Of a DNA stretch of 64,000 nt, positions 11,800 through 23,116 are shown in pieces. The first letter of the stretch is position 1, and each line of letters opens with the position of its first letter. The position numbers and the translations under genes are program-made. Under the pieces are notes generated by a model. The model was not told where the DNA came from. It saw nothing but the letters and a program-made list of their open reading frames with translations, and made no database searches. This DNA is from Anadara kagoshimensis (Eukaryota; Mollusca; Bivalvia; Arcoida; Arcidae): assembly GCA_021292105.1 (NCBI GenBank), contig CM037869.1, positions 30,877,508 through 30,941,507 on the forward strand, given 5' to 3'.

Positions 11800-12800
11800 T
11801 GTGGTGCAGACAAAGGTTGGTCTGTTTTTATCTCAGGAATCGTTACGTATGTTACTATAACGGAACACCTGGTTTTACCTCACTGTTGGAAGTCCATGTG
11901 GTTAACTTAATTTGTCAGTTTTTACTTTTTGTAATGTGATTTAGACAAGGATTGGTATTTTTTTGTTTGCTTATTTGATCTTTTTTGTGGTGCAGACTAA
12001 GGTCGGCCTGTTTATGTCTACGGAAAACTTAAGTATGTTACTATAACAGAACACCCGGTTTTACTTCACTAGTGGAAGTTCGTGTGGTTAACTCATTTGT
12101 CAGATTTTACATTACTTTCTGTTTTGTCATTTAGACATGTACCGGTATGTTTGTAGTCGCTTATTACATTCTTCATTATAGTGTAGGCGAAGGTCGGTCT
12201 GGTTGCTGAATCAGGAATTGTTACGTATGTTACTATAAAGGAACACCCGGTTTTACTTCACTGGTGAAAGTCCATGTAGGTAACTTAATTGTCAGTTTTT
12301 ACTTTGATTCTTGTATTGTGATTTCTACATAGATTGTTATATATGTTTGTAGTTGCTTATAACATTCTTAATTATAGTGTAGGCGAAGGTCGGCCTGTTT
12401 GCTGCTCAGGAAACGTTACGTATGTTACTATAACGGAACACCCGGTTTTACTTCACTAGTGGAAGTTCGTGTGGTTAACTCATTTGTCAGATTTTACATT
12501 GCTTTCTGTTTTGTCATTTAGACATGTACCGGTATGTTTGTAGTCGCTTATTACATTCTTCATTATAGTGTAGGCGAAGGTCGGTCTGGTTGCTGAATCA
12601 GGAATTGTTACGTATGTTACTATAAAGGAACACCCGGTTTTACTTCACTGGTGAAAGTCCATGTAGGTAACTTAATTGTCAGTTTTTACTTTGATTCTTG
12701 TATTGTGATTTCTACATAGATTGTTATATATGTTTGTAGTTGCTTATTACATCCTTGAATATAGTGTAGGCGAAGGTCGGTCTGGTTGTTGATCAGGAAT
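11800..12800 (+). repeat. ~190-bp tandem array derived from a Penelope-like tail, with dimer period
   Basis: Units begin near 11804, 11991, 12181, 12377, 12570 and 12765 (GTGCAGAC or GTGTAGGCGAAGGTCGG). They keep the retroelement-tail landmarks GGAACACCCGGTTTTACTTC, GGAAGTTCGTGTGG and TGTGATTT.GACAT. The units at 12181 and 12570 are near-identical, as are the sequences before them, so the recent period is a 389-bp dimer. A 60-codon frame at 11728-11910 is not considered coding. Confidence 0.85.
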
Positions 12801-13599
12801 TCAAACACGCGTTATAACGGAAAGACATACACGTTTTAATACCGTTTGTATCCAAATGTTGTTGAGTTTTATATCCGGAAGTAATGTATCTATAAAACTT
12901 AACTTCAAGTAGAGTTGTGAAGGATTGTGTATGTGTATGTTAACTTTTAGTCATTGTTTGTAAGGAACAGCTTTGAAGTTTTTTCTTTGCTTTATGATTG
13001 TGGTTCGGTTTATTTTTGATTAAAATTGCCTTCCATTTTTATTAAATTGTTGACTACATCTAAAACACCAATGGCTCATTTATTAAAATATTGACTACAT
13101 TTAAAACACCAAACTAAGAATTCGCACCTCAAGTTTTGCACGTGATCAGAAAAAATAGGCCATACCATCTTCCGCCTTCAGCCTCCTTCGTCACGTCAGA
13201 TACAACTTTTAAAATAAAACTCAACAGTCTGTCGTAAGGTTACATGGAAACAGCAAACCCAAACAGTTGTCTGTTGTTGTTGTTGTTGTATGCTTAAATT
13301 ATCAAATATAAATGAGGACAATTTTAATCAGAAAAATAAGCATCGTTCACAAGAGCTACGTCCCTTAAGCTTTTTAATACTCATATATTTTCGCGGCGGT
13401 TTTATTTTTGCGGGAATGCACTGAACTGCGAATTTAACGAAAATAAAACCACATTGAAATATAAGCATTATACAGTACTTATCCTCGTGAATTTCCGTCT
13501 ATTTGGTGGTCGTTTCAATTGTAGTAACGATCGAGCTAACGAGAAGGAATTGCCAAATGCCAAATGGACGAGTAAAGGATTGCTAGTGACCACAAAAAA
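12801..13599. other. Spacer with TTG microsatellite, no gene
   Basis: A short TTG run lies at about 13270-13287, and 13385-13510 is a CG-containing stretch (TTTTCGCGGCGG) with a weak counterpart at 29060-29190. No coding frame is supported. Confidence 0.4.
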
Positions 13600-14163
13600 A
13601 CTGTCAAGATATAGCTAACAGCTGTCGAAAAGTTGTCGAGATATAGCTAACAGCTGTCGAAAAGTTGTCAAGATAAAGCTAACAGCTGTCGAAAAGTTGT
13701 CGAGATATAGCTAACAGCTGTCGAAAAGTTGTCAAGATATAGCTAACAGCTGTCGAAAAGTTGTCGAGATATAGCTAACAGCTGTCGAAAAGTTGTCAAG
13801 ATATAGCTAACACCTGTCGAAAAGTTGTCGAGATATAGCTAACGGCTGTCGAGAAGTTGTCGTCGAAAAGTTGTCGAGATATAGCTAACGGCTGTCGAGA
13901 AGTTGTCGTCGAAAAGTTGTCGAGATATAGCTAACAGCTGTCGAAAAGTTGTCGAGATATAGCTAACGGCTGTCGAAAAGTTGTCGAGATATAGCTAACA
14001 GCTGTCGAAAAGTTGTCGAGATATAGCTAACGGCTGTCGAAAAGTTGTCGAGATATAGCTAACAGCTGTCGAAAAGTTGTCGAGATATAGCTAACAGCTG
14101 TCGAAAAGTTGTCGCGATATAGCTAACAGCTGTCGAAAAGTTGTCAAGATATAGCTAACGGCG
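13600..14163. repeat. 32-bp satellite
   Basis: About 17 copies of a 32-bp unit built from AGATATAGCTAACAGCTGTC and GAAAAGTTGTCG. Copies alternate GTCAAGAT and GTCGAGAT early in the array. Two units have an inserted GTCGTC duplication (13855-13920). The unit in reverse complement matches the interior of the MITE at 23568-23775, around GCTATATCTCGACATCTTTT. Confidence 0.95.
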
Positions 14164-14339
14164 GGCTGATATATAAGACATTATAAGAGATCAAATGGTG
14201 CAATTTGACGGGAATTATTTTTAATGATATTTAAAATTTTCAATGAAATGAATCTGAAGGCGGGGTTTTGACAGTTACTTAAGTGGGTTTATTTCTTGAA
14301 CTTTACTTATGACGGTCGGAATATGAAGTAAAAAAAAAC

Positions 14340-15235
14340 ATACCTTTCCATTTTCAAATCATAATCACAAAATAATGTAAAACTTATAAACTGGCAAACC
14401 AAGTTATACACGTGTACTTTCACCAGTAAAGTTAGTATGGGCGCTACAGGATGGTAAACACTACATTTGTATACACCCGCCTGGTGTAAAGGAACATAGA
14501 AATCTTGGACGTCAAATATATCCAGGGTAATTTTGAATATCATATTTATCAAATATATTGTGCTGATGGTTAAAAACTTTTTGAAGGCTTTGTTAAGGCT
14601 AGATTTCCAATATCCCTGTGCCAAGAATTTATATATTAGCAGCTTTAATATTAATTTCTTCATTGTATGAAGTTCTCGTAGTGGGAACAATCTTTACCAT
14701 AGTGTATTACTTAGAAACAAACACACATACACACAAACAGTTATACCATTTGTCATACAGCTTCAAACTTATTTCTAGGGCGTAATAATTTGGGTACATA
14801 AGTCTAAATACGAAGCAGAATTTGAAATATCAGTCGTATATTTTATTTCAAGCTCACTAGGATAGATGACATTCACATATCCTACAAATATAGGATTATC
14901 GAGGATAGAACGTCATCTATATATCTGTATGTGGAATTGGATTTTTTTTGCGACAGTCTTCTCTCCAGATTTAACAAGGCTCTGCATAAATTCTGTTTCA
15001 TAAGAATAAATAAACAAATCAGCAAGCAATGGTGCACAGTTTGTGCCAACTGGTATATCGATTGTTTGTTGGGAAATAATATTACCAAACAAACAATTAT
15101 CTTTCCTATGAAAACCAAACATTCTGTTGATGGTATCTTAAGTATATTTTTGATGTGAATCTGTAAAATGCTTAACAAAATAACCAGAATCCCTGTTCAA
15201 CACTAGATATTTGTATATTGGCTAACCATTTTTTT
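14340..15235 (-). pseudogene. Penelope-like reverse transcriptase fragment with 3' tail
   Basis: On the - strand, 15122-14913 encodes a recognisable RT block with GTNCAPLLADLFIYSYETEF, and a second frame covers YRYIDDVLSS, the catalytic-type DD motif. The 3' part of the element follows down to about 14390, including the CCCTGGATATATTTGACG-like block at 14510-14530. Stops and frame changes occur throughout, so the copy is dead. The IPMGTN..APLLADLF-type palm block with YIDD fits Penelope-like elements; a related retroelement class is not excluded. The + strand frame at 14931-15158 is a shadow. Confidence 0.7.
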
Positions 15236-15239
15236 GTAA

Positions 15240-15728
15240 AATAATAAGTAAATTACACAAAACCAAAACTGAAACCTGAAATTGTTTGATAGAAACCTTT
15301 ACTGCATTACAACGAATTGTCTTCTTTTATTTTGTATTTGCAAGAGAATGACCACGTGTTCCCCTTGAATGAATGCTCCAAGCCTAAATTATATTATATA
15401 TATCATATATATTGAAAAATATATATGGACGTATGAGGAGCTATAATATATGCGCCTGCTGACTTTATATATATGGTGGGTTCAATTGTTGTTTTGGTAA
15501 AAAGTAATTCCCACATATCAGTGTTACTTCATTTATTAAAGAGCTTCTTCGATCTTTGACAAAGTAAAATTTAAAATTGTCATCACACCAGGTTCTCCCC
15601 CGGTAAGTGTTACATATGTGACTTCAAAAAGACTTAAATTATAACAAGTGTTTACACAATTATTCCCGTGTGAATATGTTATTATTATATTTATTGTGAT
15701 ATAGCGTGTATACAATGTACATACATGA
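15240..15728. other. AT-rich spacer, nothing recognised
   Basis: TATATA-rich at 15390-15470. No gene, RNA or clear repeat family. Confidence 0.4.
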
Positions 15729-15730
15729 TA

Positions 15731-15939
15731 CAGTACAGACATGTCGAAAGTTTAACACATAACAAATCAGTGCCAAATAGCCACCTCATACTTGTCCCTC
15801 ATTAGCTGGGTAGTTTTGTGCCAGCTGCTATCTATCTCTTTACAGATTTTCAGCCACTGACGTTCCATATCTCTACCGCTCGACAACATAGATTCGATTT
15901 TCAGTTTCCCGGTGTTTAACATTCTACACGGCTGTACTG
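15731..15939. mobile_element. MITE, mariner-type, second copy
   Basis: CAGTACAGACATGTCGAAAG at the left, then TTTAACAC; GTGTTTAACATTCTACACGG and CTGTACTG at the right. It is 209 bp, the same length and ends as the copies at 8764 and 23568, with a TA at the left flank. No coding capacity. Confidence 0.75.
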
Positions 15940-16204
15940 AATGAATTTAAACGCTTAAAACGCATGGTTTATGTTGCCTACTGCCATAAAGTTGAAGATG
16001 TGCTTGTTTTTGTGTTGTGTTTTTTTTTTCGGCTTTTAAATATATGTCTTAAATACATGTATATGTTTAAGAAATTTAAAATTTGAGTACACAACTCAGG
16101 TAAATACATTTTTATGTCATTTATGTTTGCTTTTTCCTAAAAAATTATCCGGAAAAACATGGTATGAAGCATGAAACACAGACATAACGATCAGTGGTCA
16201 AATC

Positions 16205-16560
16205 ATAAAAAAAAGCAAATACTTCTAAAACTGGCAAATTATTTAAGTTTAAAACATTAACTTCCAATAGAGAAGTGGGGCTTTTTGCTCAAAAAGGCTA
16301 AAAACCTTCTGTTTAGCTAGCTGCATAGAATTAACTGAACACTCATGCAAAAGAACATTGCAATTATTGCAAGGACGAAGCATTTCTATACGAATATTGC
16401 TCGCCGTTATAAGAATTAATCTTTGTAACCCAAAACATAAACCTTCCAATAGGAAATCCAAGCATGAGTACAACAAACTTAAAACACGTTTATTTGTGAC
16501 CTTAATGGTGGGACATTTTGTTTTGCGTTACAAGGTGTTATTCAAAGTACGGCGAGTACT
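16205..16560 (-). mobile_element. Degraded Penelope-like tail, antisense
   Basis: Retains the antisense landmarks AACTTCCAATAGAGAAGTGG, CTGTTTAGCTAGCTGCAT and AAACATAAACCTTCCAATAGG. The retroelement order is partly scrambled. It has no coding content. Confidence 0.45.
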
Positions 16561-16564
16561 ATAC

Positions 16565-17045
16565 CTATAATCAAAAACAAACATACCAATTCATGTTCGA
16601 ATCACAATCCAGAAACAAAGTGAAAATTTTGAAACTGATAAGTTTAAGTTAGAAACGTGAACGTCCAACAGGGAAGTAAGGCCGGGTGCTCCAGAAGGGT
16701 AAGAACCTCCTGTTTAGCTAACTATACCAGTTACATGTGTAATCAAAATTTTGTGAAAGAAACACCACGGAACTAAGGGACGTCAAATGTATCCAGGGCA
16801 ATCCTTTACACAGAGAAATCAAACTTATCAACGATAATATGGTGACGGCCATAAAACTTTTGAGGGCCTTGATAAGCCTAGGCTTAAAATCTCTGGGTCA
16901 ATAATTTATTTGCAAACAGCCTGCTTCGCTGTACAAAGTCCCAATATTGGGAACAGGCTCTAACATAGTGTATCAATTGGAAAACAAATACACCATTAGC
17001 AGGAGAAGCAGGTATATTTCTGCATAAAAAAGGGAAGTTGACAAT
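16565..17045 (-). mobile_element. Penelope-like element 3' end, antisense
   Basis: Reads AAACAAACATACCAATTCAT, GGTGCTCCAGAAGGGTAAG, CTCCTGTTTAGCTAACTA, GGGACGTCAAATGTATCCAG and GACGGCCATAAAACTTTTGA in order, the antisense of the RT 3' end plus tail at 59950-60270. It ends inside the former RT region at about 17045. Confidence 0.7.
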
Positions 17046-17104
17046 AGAAAAATGAAGTCATACGTTTGCCATAGAATTTTAAATGTATAAAATGTAAGTA
17101 ATAC

Positions 17105-17262
17105 AATCTATGCAGATACACAGGAGGTTTTACCTTTCGGAACATCAGGCCTTTCGTCTCTTTAGGAAATTAAAGTATTTAACTTAAATAATGTGTCAGT
17201 TTTTAAGGTATTTTCTTTGCTATTGGGATTGTAATTTGACCATGGAGTGGTATGTTTGTTTT
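17105..17262 (+). mobile_element. Penelope-like tail, sense, facing the previous copy
   Basis: CAGGAGGTTTTACCTTTCGG, CAGGCCTTTCGTCTC and GGATTGTAATTTGACCATGG, ending GTATGTTTGTTTTTAG. It lies 60 bp from the antisense copy, forming an inverted pair. Confidence 0.55.
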
Positions 17263-17717
17263 TAGATTCATACTATTGTGTTTTCTTGTTAATTGGAAAG
17301 AAATACATACATTAAAATGACAACAAAATGGCTTTTTTACTGACTTATGTATTCAATTTAAATTTAAATTTCTTAAACATATATTGAAGACACATATATT
17401 TTAAACACTAAAATCACGCCTACTCTTACAGGGAAGTAGGCTAAACAAATTAAATTTAAATGCATATCACGCGTAACTTGCTATATTATCTTCAGTCTTC
17501 AATATAATAATTGTTTATTCACACGGAAATACTCGAATAAACATTTTATTTTAAGTGTTTTTAAAGTCATACATATAACACTTGCATGTACTCTATCATA
17601 AGCTTAGGAGACTTTGGTCCAAGAATAATTTTCAACTATTATATTAAAAACCGAAGTACCTCTTCCATAATTCATGAAGTTGTAATCTTGATGTATAAGA
17701 ATTTATTTTTACTGAAG
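17263..17717. other. Spacer; 3' part is one copy of a local ~110-bp repeat
   Basis: 17263-17590 holds nothing recognised. 17600-17717 (CCAAGAATAATTTTCAACTA, CGAAGTACCTCTTCCATAAT) is homologous to 22378-22515 and 22516-22613. The three were one tandem series before the SINE and mariner insertions. 17707-17717 (TTTTACTGAAG) is the left SINE target duplication. Confidence 0.6.
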
Positions 17718-17969
17718 TTGGTTGGTTGGTTGAATGTTGCTTAACGTCGTATCAGCAATTTTTCAGCTATTCGCGACGAGAACTATTTTTATTGATCTCT
17801 ATGGATTAATCTATGAGCAAGTCTGTGTATGCATGTGAAGTGCGAGTGTTGTATGGTCTGCATTGTACTAGCACACACTCGGGGCGACTTTAAAGTGCTA
17901 GCCCATCGAGTCTGTACACCTAAGACATGGGTATCACTCGTTAGTCCATTATACTGATACCAGGGTGAA
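17718..17969 (-). mobile_element. SINE, 3' part (split by the mariner-type element)
   Basis: Antisense SINE whose GGTT-repeat tail starts at 17718 (TTGGTTGGTTGG). Its promoter-bearing 5' part lies at 22257-22377. The 11-bp target duplication TTTTACTGAAG flanks the two outer ends (17707-17717 and 22378-22388). This is a different SINE family from the RUDI-like copies. Confidence 0.75.
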
Positions 17970-18004
17970 TAGACTAGGAACAAATTCAGAAAATGTGACT
18001 TGAA

Positions 18005-19160
18005 GCGGCATTTTTTAGTAAAAGTTGGTAACATACTTTTCTAACATAATTTGAGGGTGCTGAATTCAAAAATGGCGGATACCAAGCTGAATTTTGAGTT
18101 TTTGAACCCATAATTACAAAAACAAAATGGCGACTTAAATTTATAGTGTATCACTGCAAAAATGTTACTTGGGGTGGCAAATTTTAGTAAAAGTTGGTAA
18201 CATGATTTATTTAACATAATTGGGAGTGCTGATTTCAAATGGCGGATACCAAGCTGAATTTTGAGTTTTTGAACCCATAATTCCAAAAACAAAATGGCGC
18301 TAAAAATAATGGTGTACCAATGCAAAAAATGTTACTTGGGTTGACAAATTGTGGTAAAAAATGGTAACATGATTTATTTAACATAATTCGAGGATGACGA
18401 ATTCAAAAATGGAGGATACCAAGCTAAATTTTGAGTTTTTGAACCCATAATTCCAAAAACAAAATGGCGGCTAAAATTAATGGTGTACCAATGCAAAAAA
18501 ATGTAACTTGGGTTGACAAATTTTAGTAAAAGTTGGTAACATGATTTATTTAGCATAATTCGAGGGTGCTGAATTCAAAAATGGCGGATACCAAGCTCAA
18601 TTTTGAGTTTTTGAACCCATAATTCCAAAAACAAAATGGCGGCTAAAATTAATGGTTACAATGCAAAAAATGTTACTTGGGTTGAGAAATTTTGGTAAAA
18701 GTTTGTAACATGATTTATTTAACACAATTCGACGATGCCGATTCCAAAAATGTGAATACCAAGATCAGTTTTGAATTTTTTAATCCATAATTCCAAAAAT
18801 GGCGGCTAAAATTAATGGTGTACCAAATGCAAAAATGTCAGTTGGGGTTTCAAATTTTAGTAAAAGTTGGTAACATGATTTATTTAACACAATTGAAGGA
18901 TCCCGAATTCACAAATGGCAGATACCAAGCTCAATATTGAGTTTTTGAACCCATAATTCCAAAATCAAAATGGCGACTTATAGTGTACCATCGCAAAAAT
19001 GTTACTTGGGGTTTCAAACTTTAGTAAAAGTTAGAAGCATGCTTAATTTGACATACTTCGAGTTCAAAAATGAAGGATACCAAGTAAAATTTTGAGCTTT
19101 TGAACCCATAATTCCGAAAACAAAATGGCGACTGTTTAAATTTATTGGCATATAATTCCT
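18005..19160. repeat. Seven ~172-bp subterminal repeats
   Basis: The AACATGATTTATTTAACATAATT junction recurs near 18032, 18217, 18379, 18556, 18720, 18892 and 19045. Each unit contains ATGGCGGATACCAAGCT, TTGAACCCATAATTCCAAAA and CAAAATGGCG. A single inverted unit lies at 22070-22200 at the other end of the transposon. Open frames here (17789-18034, 18041-18325, 18374-18556) are repeat shadows. Confidence 0.9.
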
Positions 19161-19939
19161 CAGTTATTTAAGTTGCATTTTAGCAAAAGATGGTACTTTG
19201 TAACATTTCAGCATAATTTGCAGACTTGGGGTTGTAACATTAAAATGAAAAAGGCTAAACTGAAGTATAAATGTTTAAACCAAATTTAAAACAATTTCTA
19301 AAAATAAAAAGGTGGCTATAGTTAAGTGTTTGTTCATTATGTGCCTTTTGCATAGTGCACTGATAAATCTACATGACTAATAAATTGAGTTCATAACCAA
19401 AATCATACTGAAATACTGCTCATGGTGTGGAATTAACAGTCAAAATGAAACTTGTGTTTGAAATGCAAAAAGAGCATATTCAAGAACACTCTTTTATACA
19501 GAGTTTGCCACATGTTCTAGCAAAATAGTATGTAGAACCCGTGGTTGTCAATGTCAAAATACCAAATTATCGTGCGTGTCATCATGCGTCAAACTTTTAA
19601 GAATGATATTGCTTTAATAGGTAGAATCACAACCATTACTTAAAAACATATATCGATTGATAAGTTGTGAACCTCATATGTAGTGGTTTGAATTTCGACG
19701 GTAATATTGCATTATTTTACAACATAGTATTGGTCTCTATACAGTTTTGCTAGCGATGTTTAAGGAGCTCAATGCAACTTTTAAATAATTCATATTCTTG
19801 AAAATTCAGAAAGTCCTCCAATGAATATATAACATCATCGTCTAAATATAAAACTGGGTATTGTAAATAGCAAGACTGATGTGCAAGCTTAAGCAAAAAG
19901 TTGGCCACTCAATTTAAAATTTAAAGCCACAATCGTTAA

Positions 19940-20800
19940 TTGCAGTCAAGGCAATGGTAGAATTGTGTCAGTGGACCAAGACACCTTTACTGAGTTTTCC
20001 ACAACACTTGAATATTTTTCCGAAACAGCCTCAAAAGTAATACAAATTATGTGCCATTTATTTTTTGTCTTTTGGAAATAATCTACATGTACCATCAGAA
20101 TACCATCAGTATCTAAGTTAACTGTGGTGATGGAACAGTCTTTCTCTGCCTTTTTTGGCGGAGATGAGCCAGGTGATTCCATTGTTTAGACTGTTATTTG
20201 GCTCAGGGATGAAATAATGTCCCACTTTGCCTCCATAGAAACAAAGCTCTTATGGGAGCTAGCAGAATCTACCACTAAAATGTTTAGATTAAAACGCGAC
20301 AAAGTGCATCTTGTGTGTGCTTCTGATTAATTGCCAGAAGCCCAACAGACCCAAAAGCTTTCTTATTGCAGGATGTCAGAATAGAATGTACTCTTCTCTG
20401 TGAAATGCCAACTCACTGCCCTTATATTTTCTGTAACTCACCCGTCAGTCATAACAATACAATGGTTTTTATCTACGTTTCCACAATTTTAAAATGATTT
20501 GTTAAATGACTTTCAAAATTTGTGAAAATGTTTAGAGTATTTTTGTTTTTACAGATTTGCAAAAACATTTTTTTTCTTTTTGAAAGAAAAGGATTTCTCA
20601 AAAATGAGCAACCAATGGTGATTTCGACTACCATGAATGGAATGAAAACAAAGCTCTATTGACCATTTCTGGGGTTGCAACAGTGGCATACCTTCTATGA
20701 CTGGGGTCATCATTAATGTTCTGCTTGTCCTGTTCCTGTTCATAATCCGCCACCCACCTTTTTACTCTTGCTTATGAAGGGACATATTTCCCTAGTGTTG
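19940..20800 (-). pseudogene. Mariner transposase remnant
   Basis: Read on the - strand from about 20800 there is a helix-turn-helix-like stretch (VKRWVADYEQEQDKQN and TVATPEMVNRA). Then come weak matches to the linker (LAINQKHTQDALCRVLI), HYFIPEPNN near 20200, and ESPGSSPPKKAEKD plus DTDGILMVHVDYFQK near 20160-20070. These follow the mariner order: HTH, W..RF-type linker, HHY.PE, SMEW.SPGS.PPKK, then the strand with GILMVDYL. Frameshifts and stops separate the blocks, so the gene is dead. The third catalytic Asp region (HDNA) is not recognised. Recognition is by family motifs, not by a search. Confidence 0.7.
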
Positions 20801-21364
20801 CTATCGTATCAGTATGGATAGCCTTAGGTGCCTAACCGTTTTTGTGCAAATATTGGATCCTGCTCTTCCATTTTTTACATTTGCCAAGTCACTAGTCCTA
20901 TTTATTTTAGAGTAATACCTTGTTGATATTAACTTACAAAATTACACTGGTCTTCAGATACACGGATTTAAATAGTTAGGGGATAGAAGGGTTGAAATGG
21001 GACATCGGCGCTAATCTCCTTAAACAGAAGGTTCAGCCCTCTTCTTACCAGTTTTAATAAAACAAAATGTAGTATTACTTTTGCTATAGTTGAATATCAA
21101 AATTCACATCAACATTTTGTAGTGCAAGCTCACCTTTTTAGCAAATAGTCAGCTTAGAGTTGCTCAGTGATGACTTAGCACCCCTAAATAGATTAGGAAG
21201 GCTAGTGTAGTTACATTTACTTTGCTCTTCGACTGCAAAAAAGAAAAATTCTAAAGCATTTGGTGCAAACACAGGCTTCAATTTTGTAAGCTATTTCATT
21301 CACACCCTAGACTACATATATCAGTGTTTCAGCATGTTATGTGCCATACTTGATTCATTGAATT

Positions 21365-21475
21365 AAACGGAAACATACAGTCCTATGTTCAAATTACAAT
21401 ACAAAAATAAAAGCGAAAACCTTTAAAACTGGCTTAAATTAAACGTGAACTTCTTTCATGAGTCAAATATATACA
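21365..21475 (-). mobile_element. Small Penelope-like tail fragment, antisense
   Basis: GGAAACATACAGTCCTATGT, then AAAACTGGCTTAAATTAAACG and GTGAACTTC, matching the antisense tail start. It is truncated after about 110 bp. Confidence 0.5.
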
Positions 21476-21479
21476 TTTT

Positions 21480-21930
21480 TTCATAATGACCTTTGTCGCC
21501 AGGCCACCTGAGACGCTGACCGGCATGCCAGATCTTTTGATTTCATAAATATCAAACCCCTTTTACAGAGTTATTGCCCCTGAAAATACTTGATTTTTTC
21601 ACAAATTGTGCTTGTTTTGAGGCTATTTACTAGAAAACTATTGGTGTTATATAAAGTAGACATTAAAAAATAATGAACATGACAAGCTAAGTAGCAATGT
21701 TTGTAAGAATACGATGATCCATAGAGGAGTTGTTACCCCTGGAGTATAATTTTTTGCGAGTTTGTGTTTTTGACCATATTTTTTCAAAGAGTATTATAAA
21801 TAGATAACAACACCAAGTTGCAAAAATAATCAACATGCCAAGATCTAACTTCGTAGCAAATTTTGTGTATGATAATAAACGAAGGTGTTGTTGCCCCTAA
21901 GATTTCAGTATCTTTTAAATGTTTTCAGGT
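21480..21930. repeat. Two to three diverged ~165-bp tandem units
   Basis: GTTATTGCCCCTGAAAATAC, GTTGTTACCCCTGGAGTATA and GTTGTTGCCCCTAAGATTTC mark successive units, near 21560, 21730 and 21890. They lie inside the mariner-type element and are non-coding. Confidence 0.6.
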
Positions 21931-22256
21931 GAGCAATAAGGCCCATAGGTATTTTGTTTAAATTTTCTGTTCATTAACACACAAGTAAGCCTTGAAATAT
22001 CACAATCTTTGATTAATAGCTGTTTGTTTCTACCAAAACAACTTCTATATTAACTTTCATGCAAAAATGCATTTTGATATTGGCGGCCATTTTGTATTTA
22101 AATTTTGACCTACTTAGAGCAATTTTTCAGCTTGGTATCCGCCATTTTCGGACTCAGTACACCCAAATTAGGTAAGAATGATATATGGTTTGCTTTTACT
22201 AAAAAATGCCTCTTCCTCTTTAAAACGACGTCTTTTCTGAAAATGTGCCTAGTCTA

Positions 22257-22377
22257 GAACCAGTAAAGGCCAACGGCAAGGAAAGTTCACTTTCCCACAT
22301 GTGGGATGAGGGGGGCTTGAACTCACAGCGGTCAGAGACCCTGGATTTGTACACTAACGTCTTATTCATAAGGGCAC
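22257..22377 (-). mobile_element. SINE, 5' part (split by the mariner-type element)
   Basis: In reverse complement it shows a box B-like GTGAGTTCAAGCCC near 22315-22330. It continues from the 3' part at 17718-17969 across the transposon. The right target duplication TTTTACTGAAG is at 22378-22388. Confidence 0.7.
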
Positions 22378-22613
22378 TTTTACTGAAGTATCAGATACGG
22401 ATTTATTATAAATCCGTGTGAGACTCTGGTGCAAGAATAATTCTCAACTACTAGTGCTTTTGTCAAAGATCAAAGTACCTCTTTCATAATATCACTGATG
22501 TGTGAGAATTAGGTTTTACGGAAGTATCAGATATATGGACCTATTATAAACCCGGGAGATACTCTGGTGCTATGACAATTTATAACTACGAGTACTCCTC
22601 AAAGACCGAAGTA
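22378..22613. repeat. Two local ~120-bp tandem units
   Basis: GAAGTATCAGATACGG with GAGACTCTGGTGCAAGAATA is repeated as GAAGTATCAGATATATGG with GAGATACTCTGGTGCTATGA. A third unit lies left of the SINE at 17600-17717. Confidence 0.7.
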
Positions 22614-22619
22614 CGAGAG

Positions 22620-22885
22620 AGTTGAGTTGAATAATGGTGTTTAACGTCCCAGTCAAGCATATTTCACTCATATCGAGACGTTGCCAGCTTTAGACAAAGG
22701 TGCAGAAATTTTGTCTGTGCGTTGCCCCGATGACATTATACAGCATGATTCTTTATCGTGCCGAGCCCACCGTGACACGGGACCGCGTTTATTTTAGGTT
22801 CCCATCTGAAACAACGGTGAAATTCATTTCATATTGCCGAGTGCTTGGCGAAAGAACAGTCACTTCCCACTTTGAAGTCTGGAAA
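22620..22885 (-). mobile_element. RUDI-like SINE, head missing
   Basis: Antisense tail AGTTGAGTTGAATAATGGTG, then GTTTAACGTCCCAGTCAAG, GACGTTGCCAGCT, CCGTGACACGGGACC and GAGTGCTTGGCGAAAGAAC. The tRNA-like head is absent. The 79-codon frame at 22700-22939 is a SINE shadow. Confidence 0.85.
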
Positions 22886-23031
22886 GTTTTAAATTTAAAA
22901 AAAGTTAGTTTTCTATATATTTATAACTTTAGGCTATAACCTATACTTATTGTATTTACATTGTAATTAGGTTTTGTCGTAAAACCTATAAAATTTAAGT
23001 TAAGGCACGATGATTTAACTGGAGCCAGGTA

Positions 23032-23112
23032 CAGTACAGGTCTGTTGAATATTTAACACTAATATAATCTAACGAATTACTGACGAATGATAAGTGCGGA
23101 TCTTATCTTGAC
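23032..23112. mobile_element. Partial mariner-type MITE
   Basis: Left end CAGTACAGGTCTGTTGAATA and TTTAACACTAA, preceded by TA. The 3' half is missing; a SINE begins at about 23117. Confidence 0.6.
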
Positions 23113-23116
23113 AACT

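Larger units (their letters stand above)
17972..22254 (-). mobile_element. Mariner-type transposon with expanded subterminal repeats
   Basis: The ends are GACTAGGAACA at the left and TGTGCCTAGTC at the right, flanked by TA (17970-17971, 22255-22256). Inner homology extends the inverted repeat through GGCATTTTTTAGTAAAAG and ATGGCGGATACCAAGCTGAA. At 4,283 bp it is far longer than a usual 1.3-kb mariner. The excess comes from seven 172-bp repeats on the left (18005-19160), other repeats at 21480-21930 and a retroelement fragment (21365-21475). A broken mariner transposase is on the - strand (19940-20800). It sits inside a SINE. Confidence 0.75.

Noticed and set aside
13600-14163. CRISPR-like regular array
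   Set aside because: The 32-bp repeats are contiguous with no unique spacers, and the genome is eukaryotic.
14307-14690. 127-codon - strand frame as an independent protein
   Set aside because: It lies in the decayed 3' part of a Penelope-like copy and changes frame relative to the RT block.
18041-18556. Paired - strand frames with similar proteins (possible gene family)
   Set aside because: They are successive units of the 172-bp subterminal repeat of a transposon.
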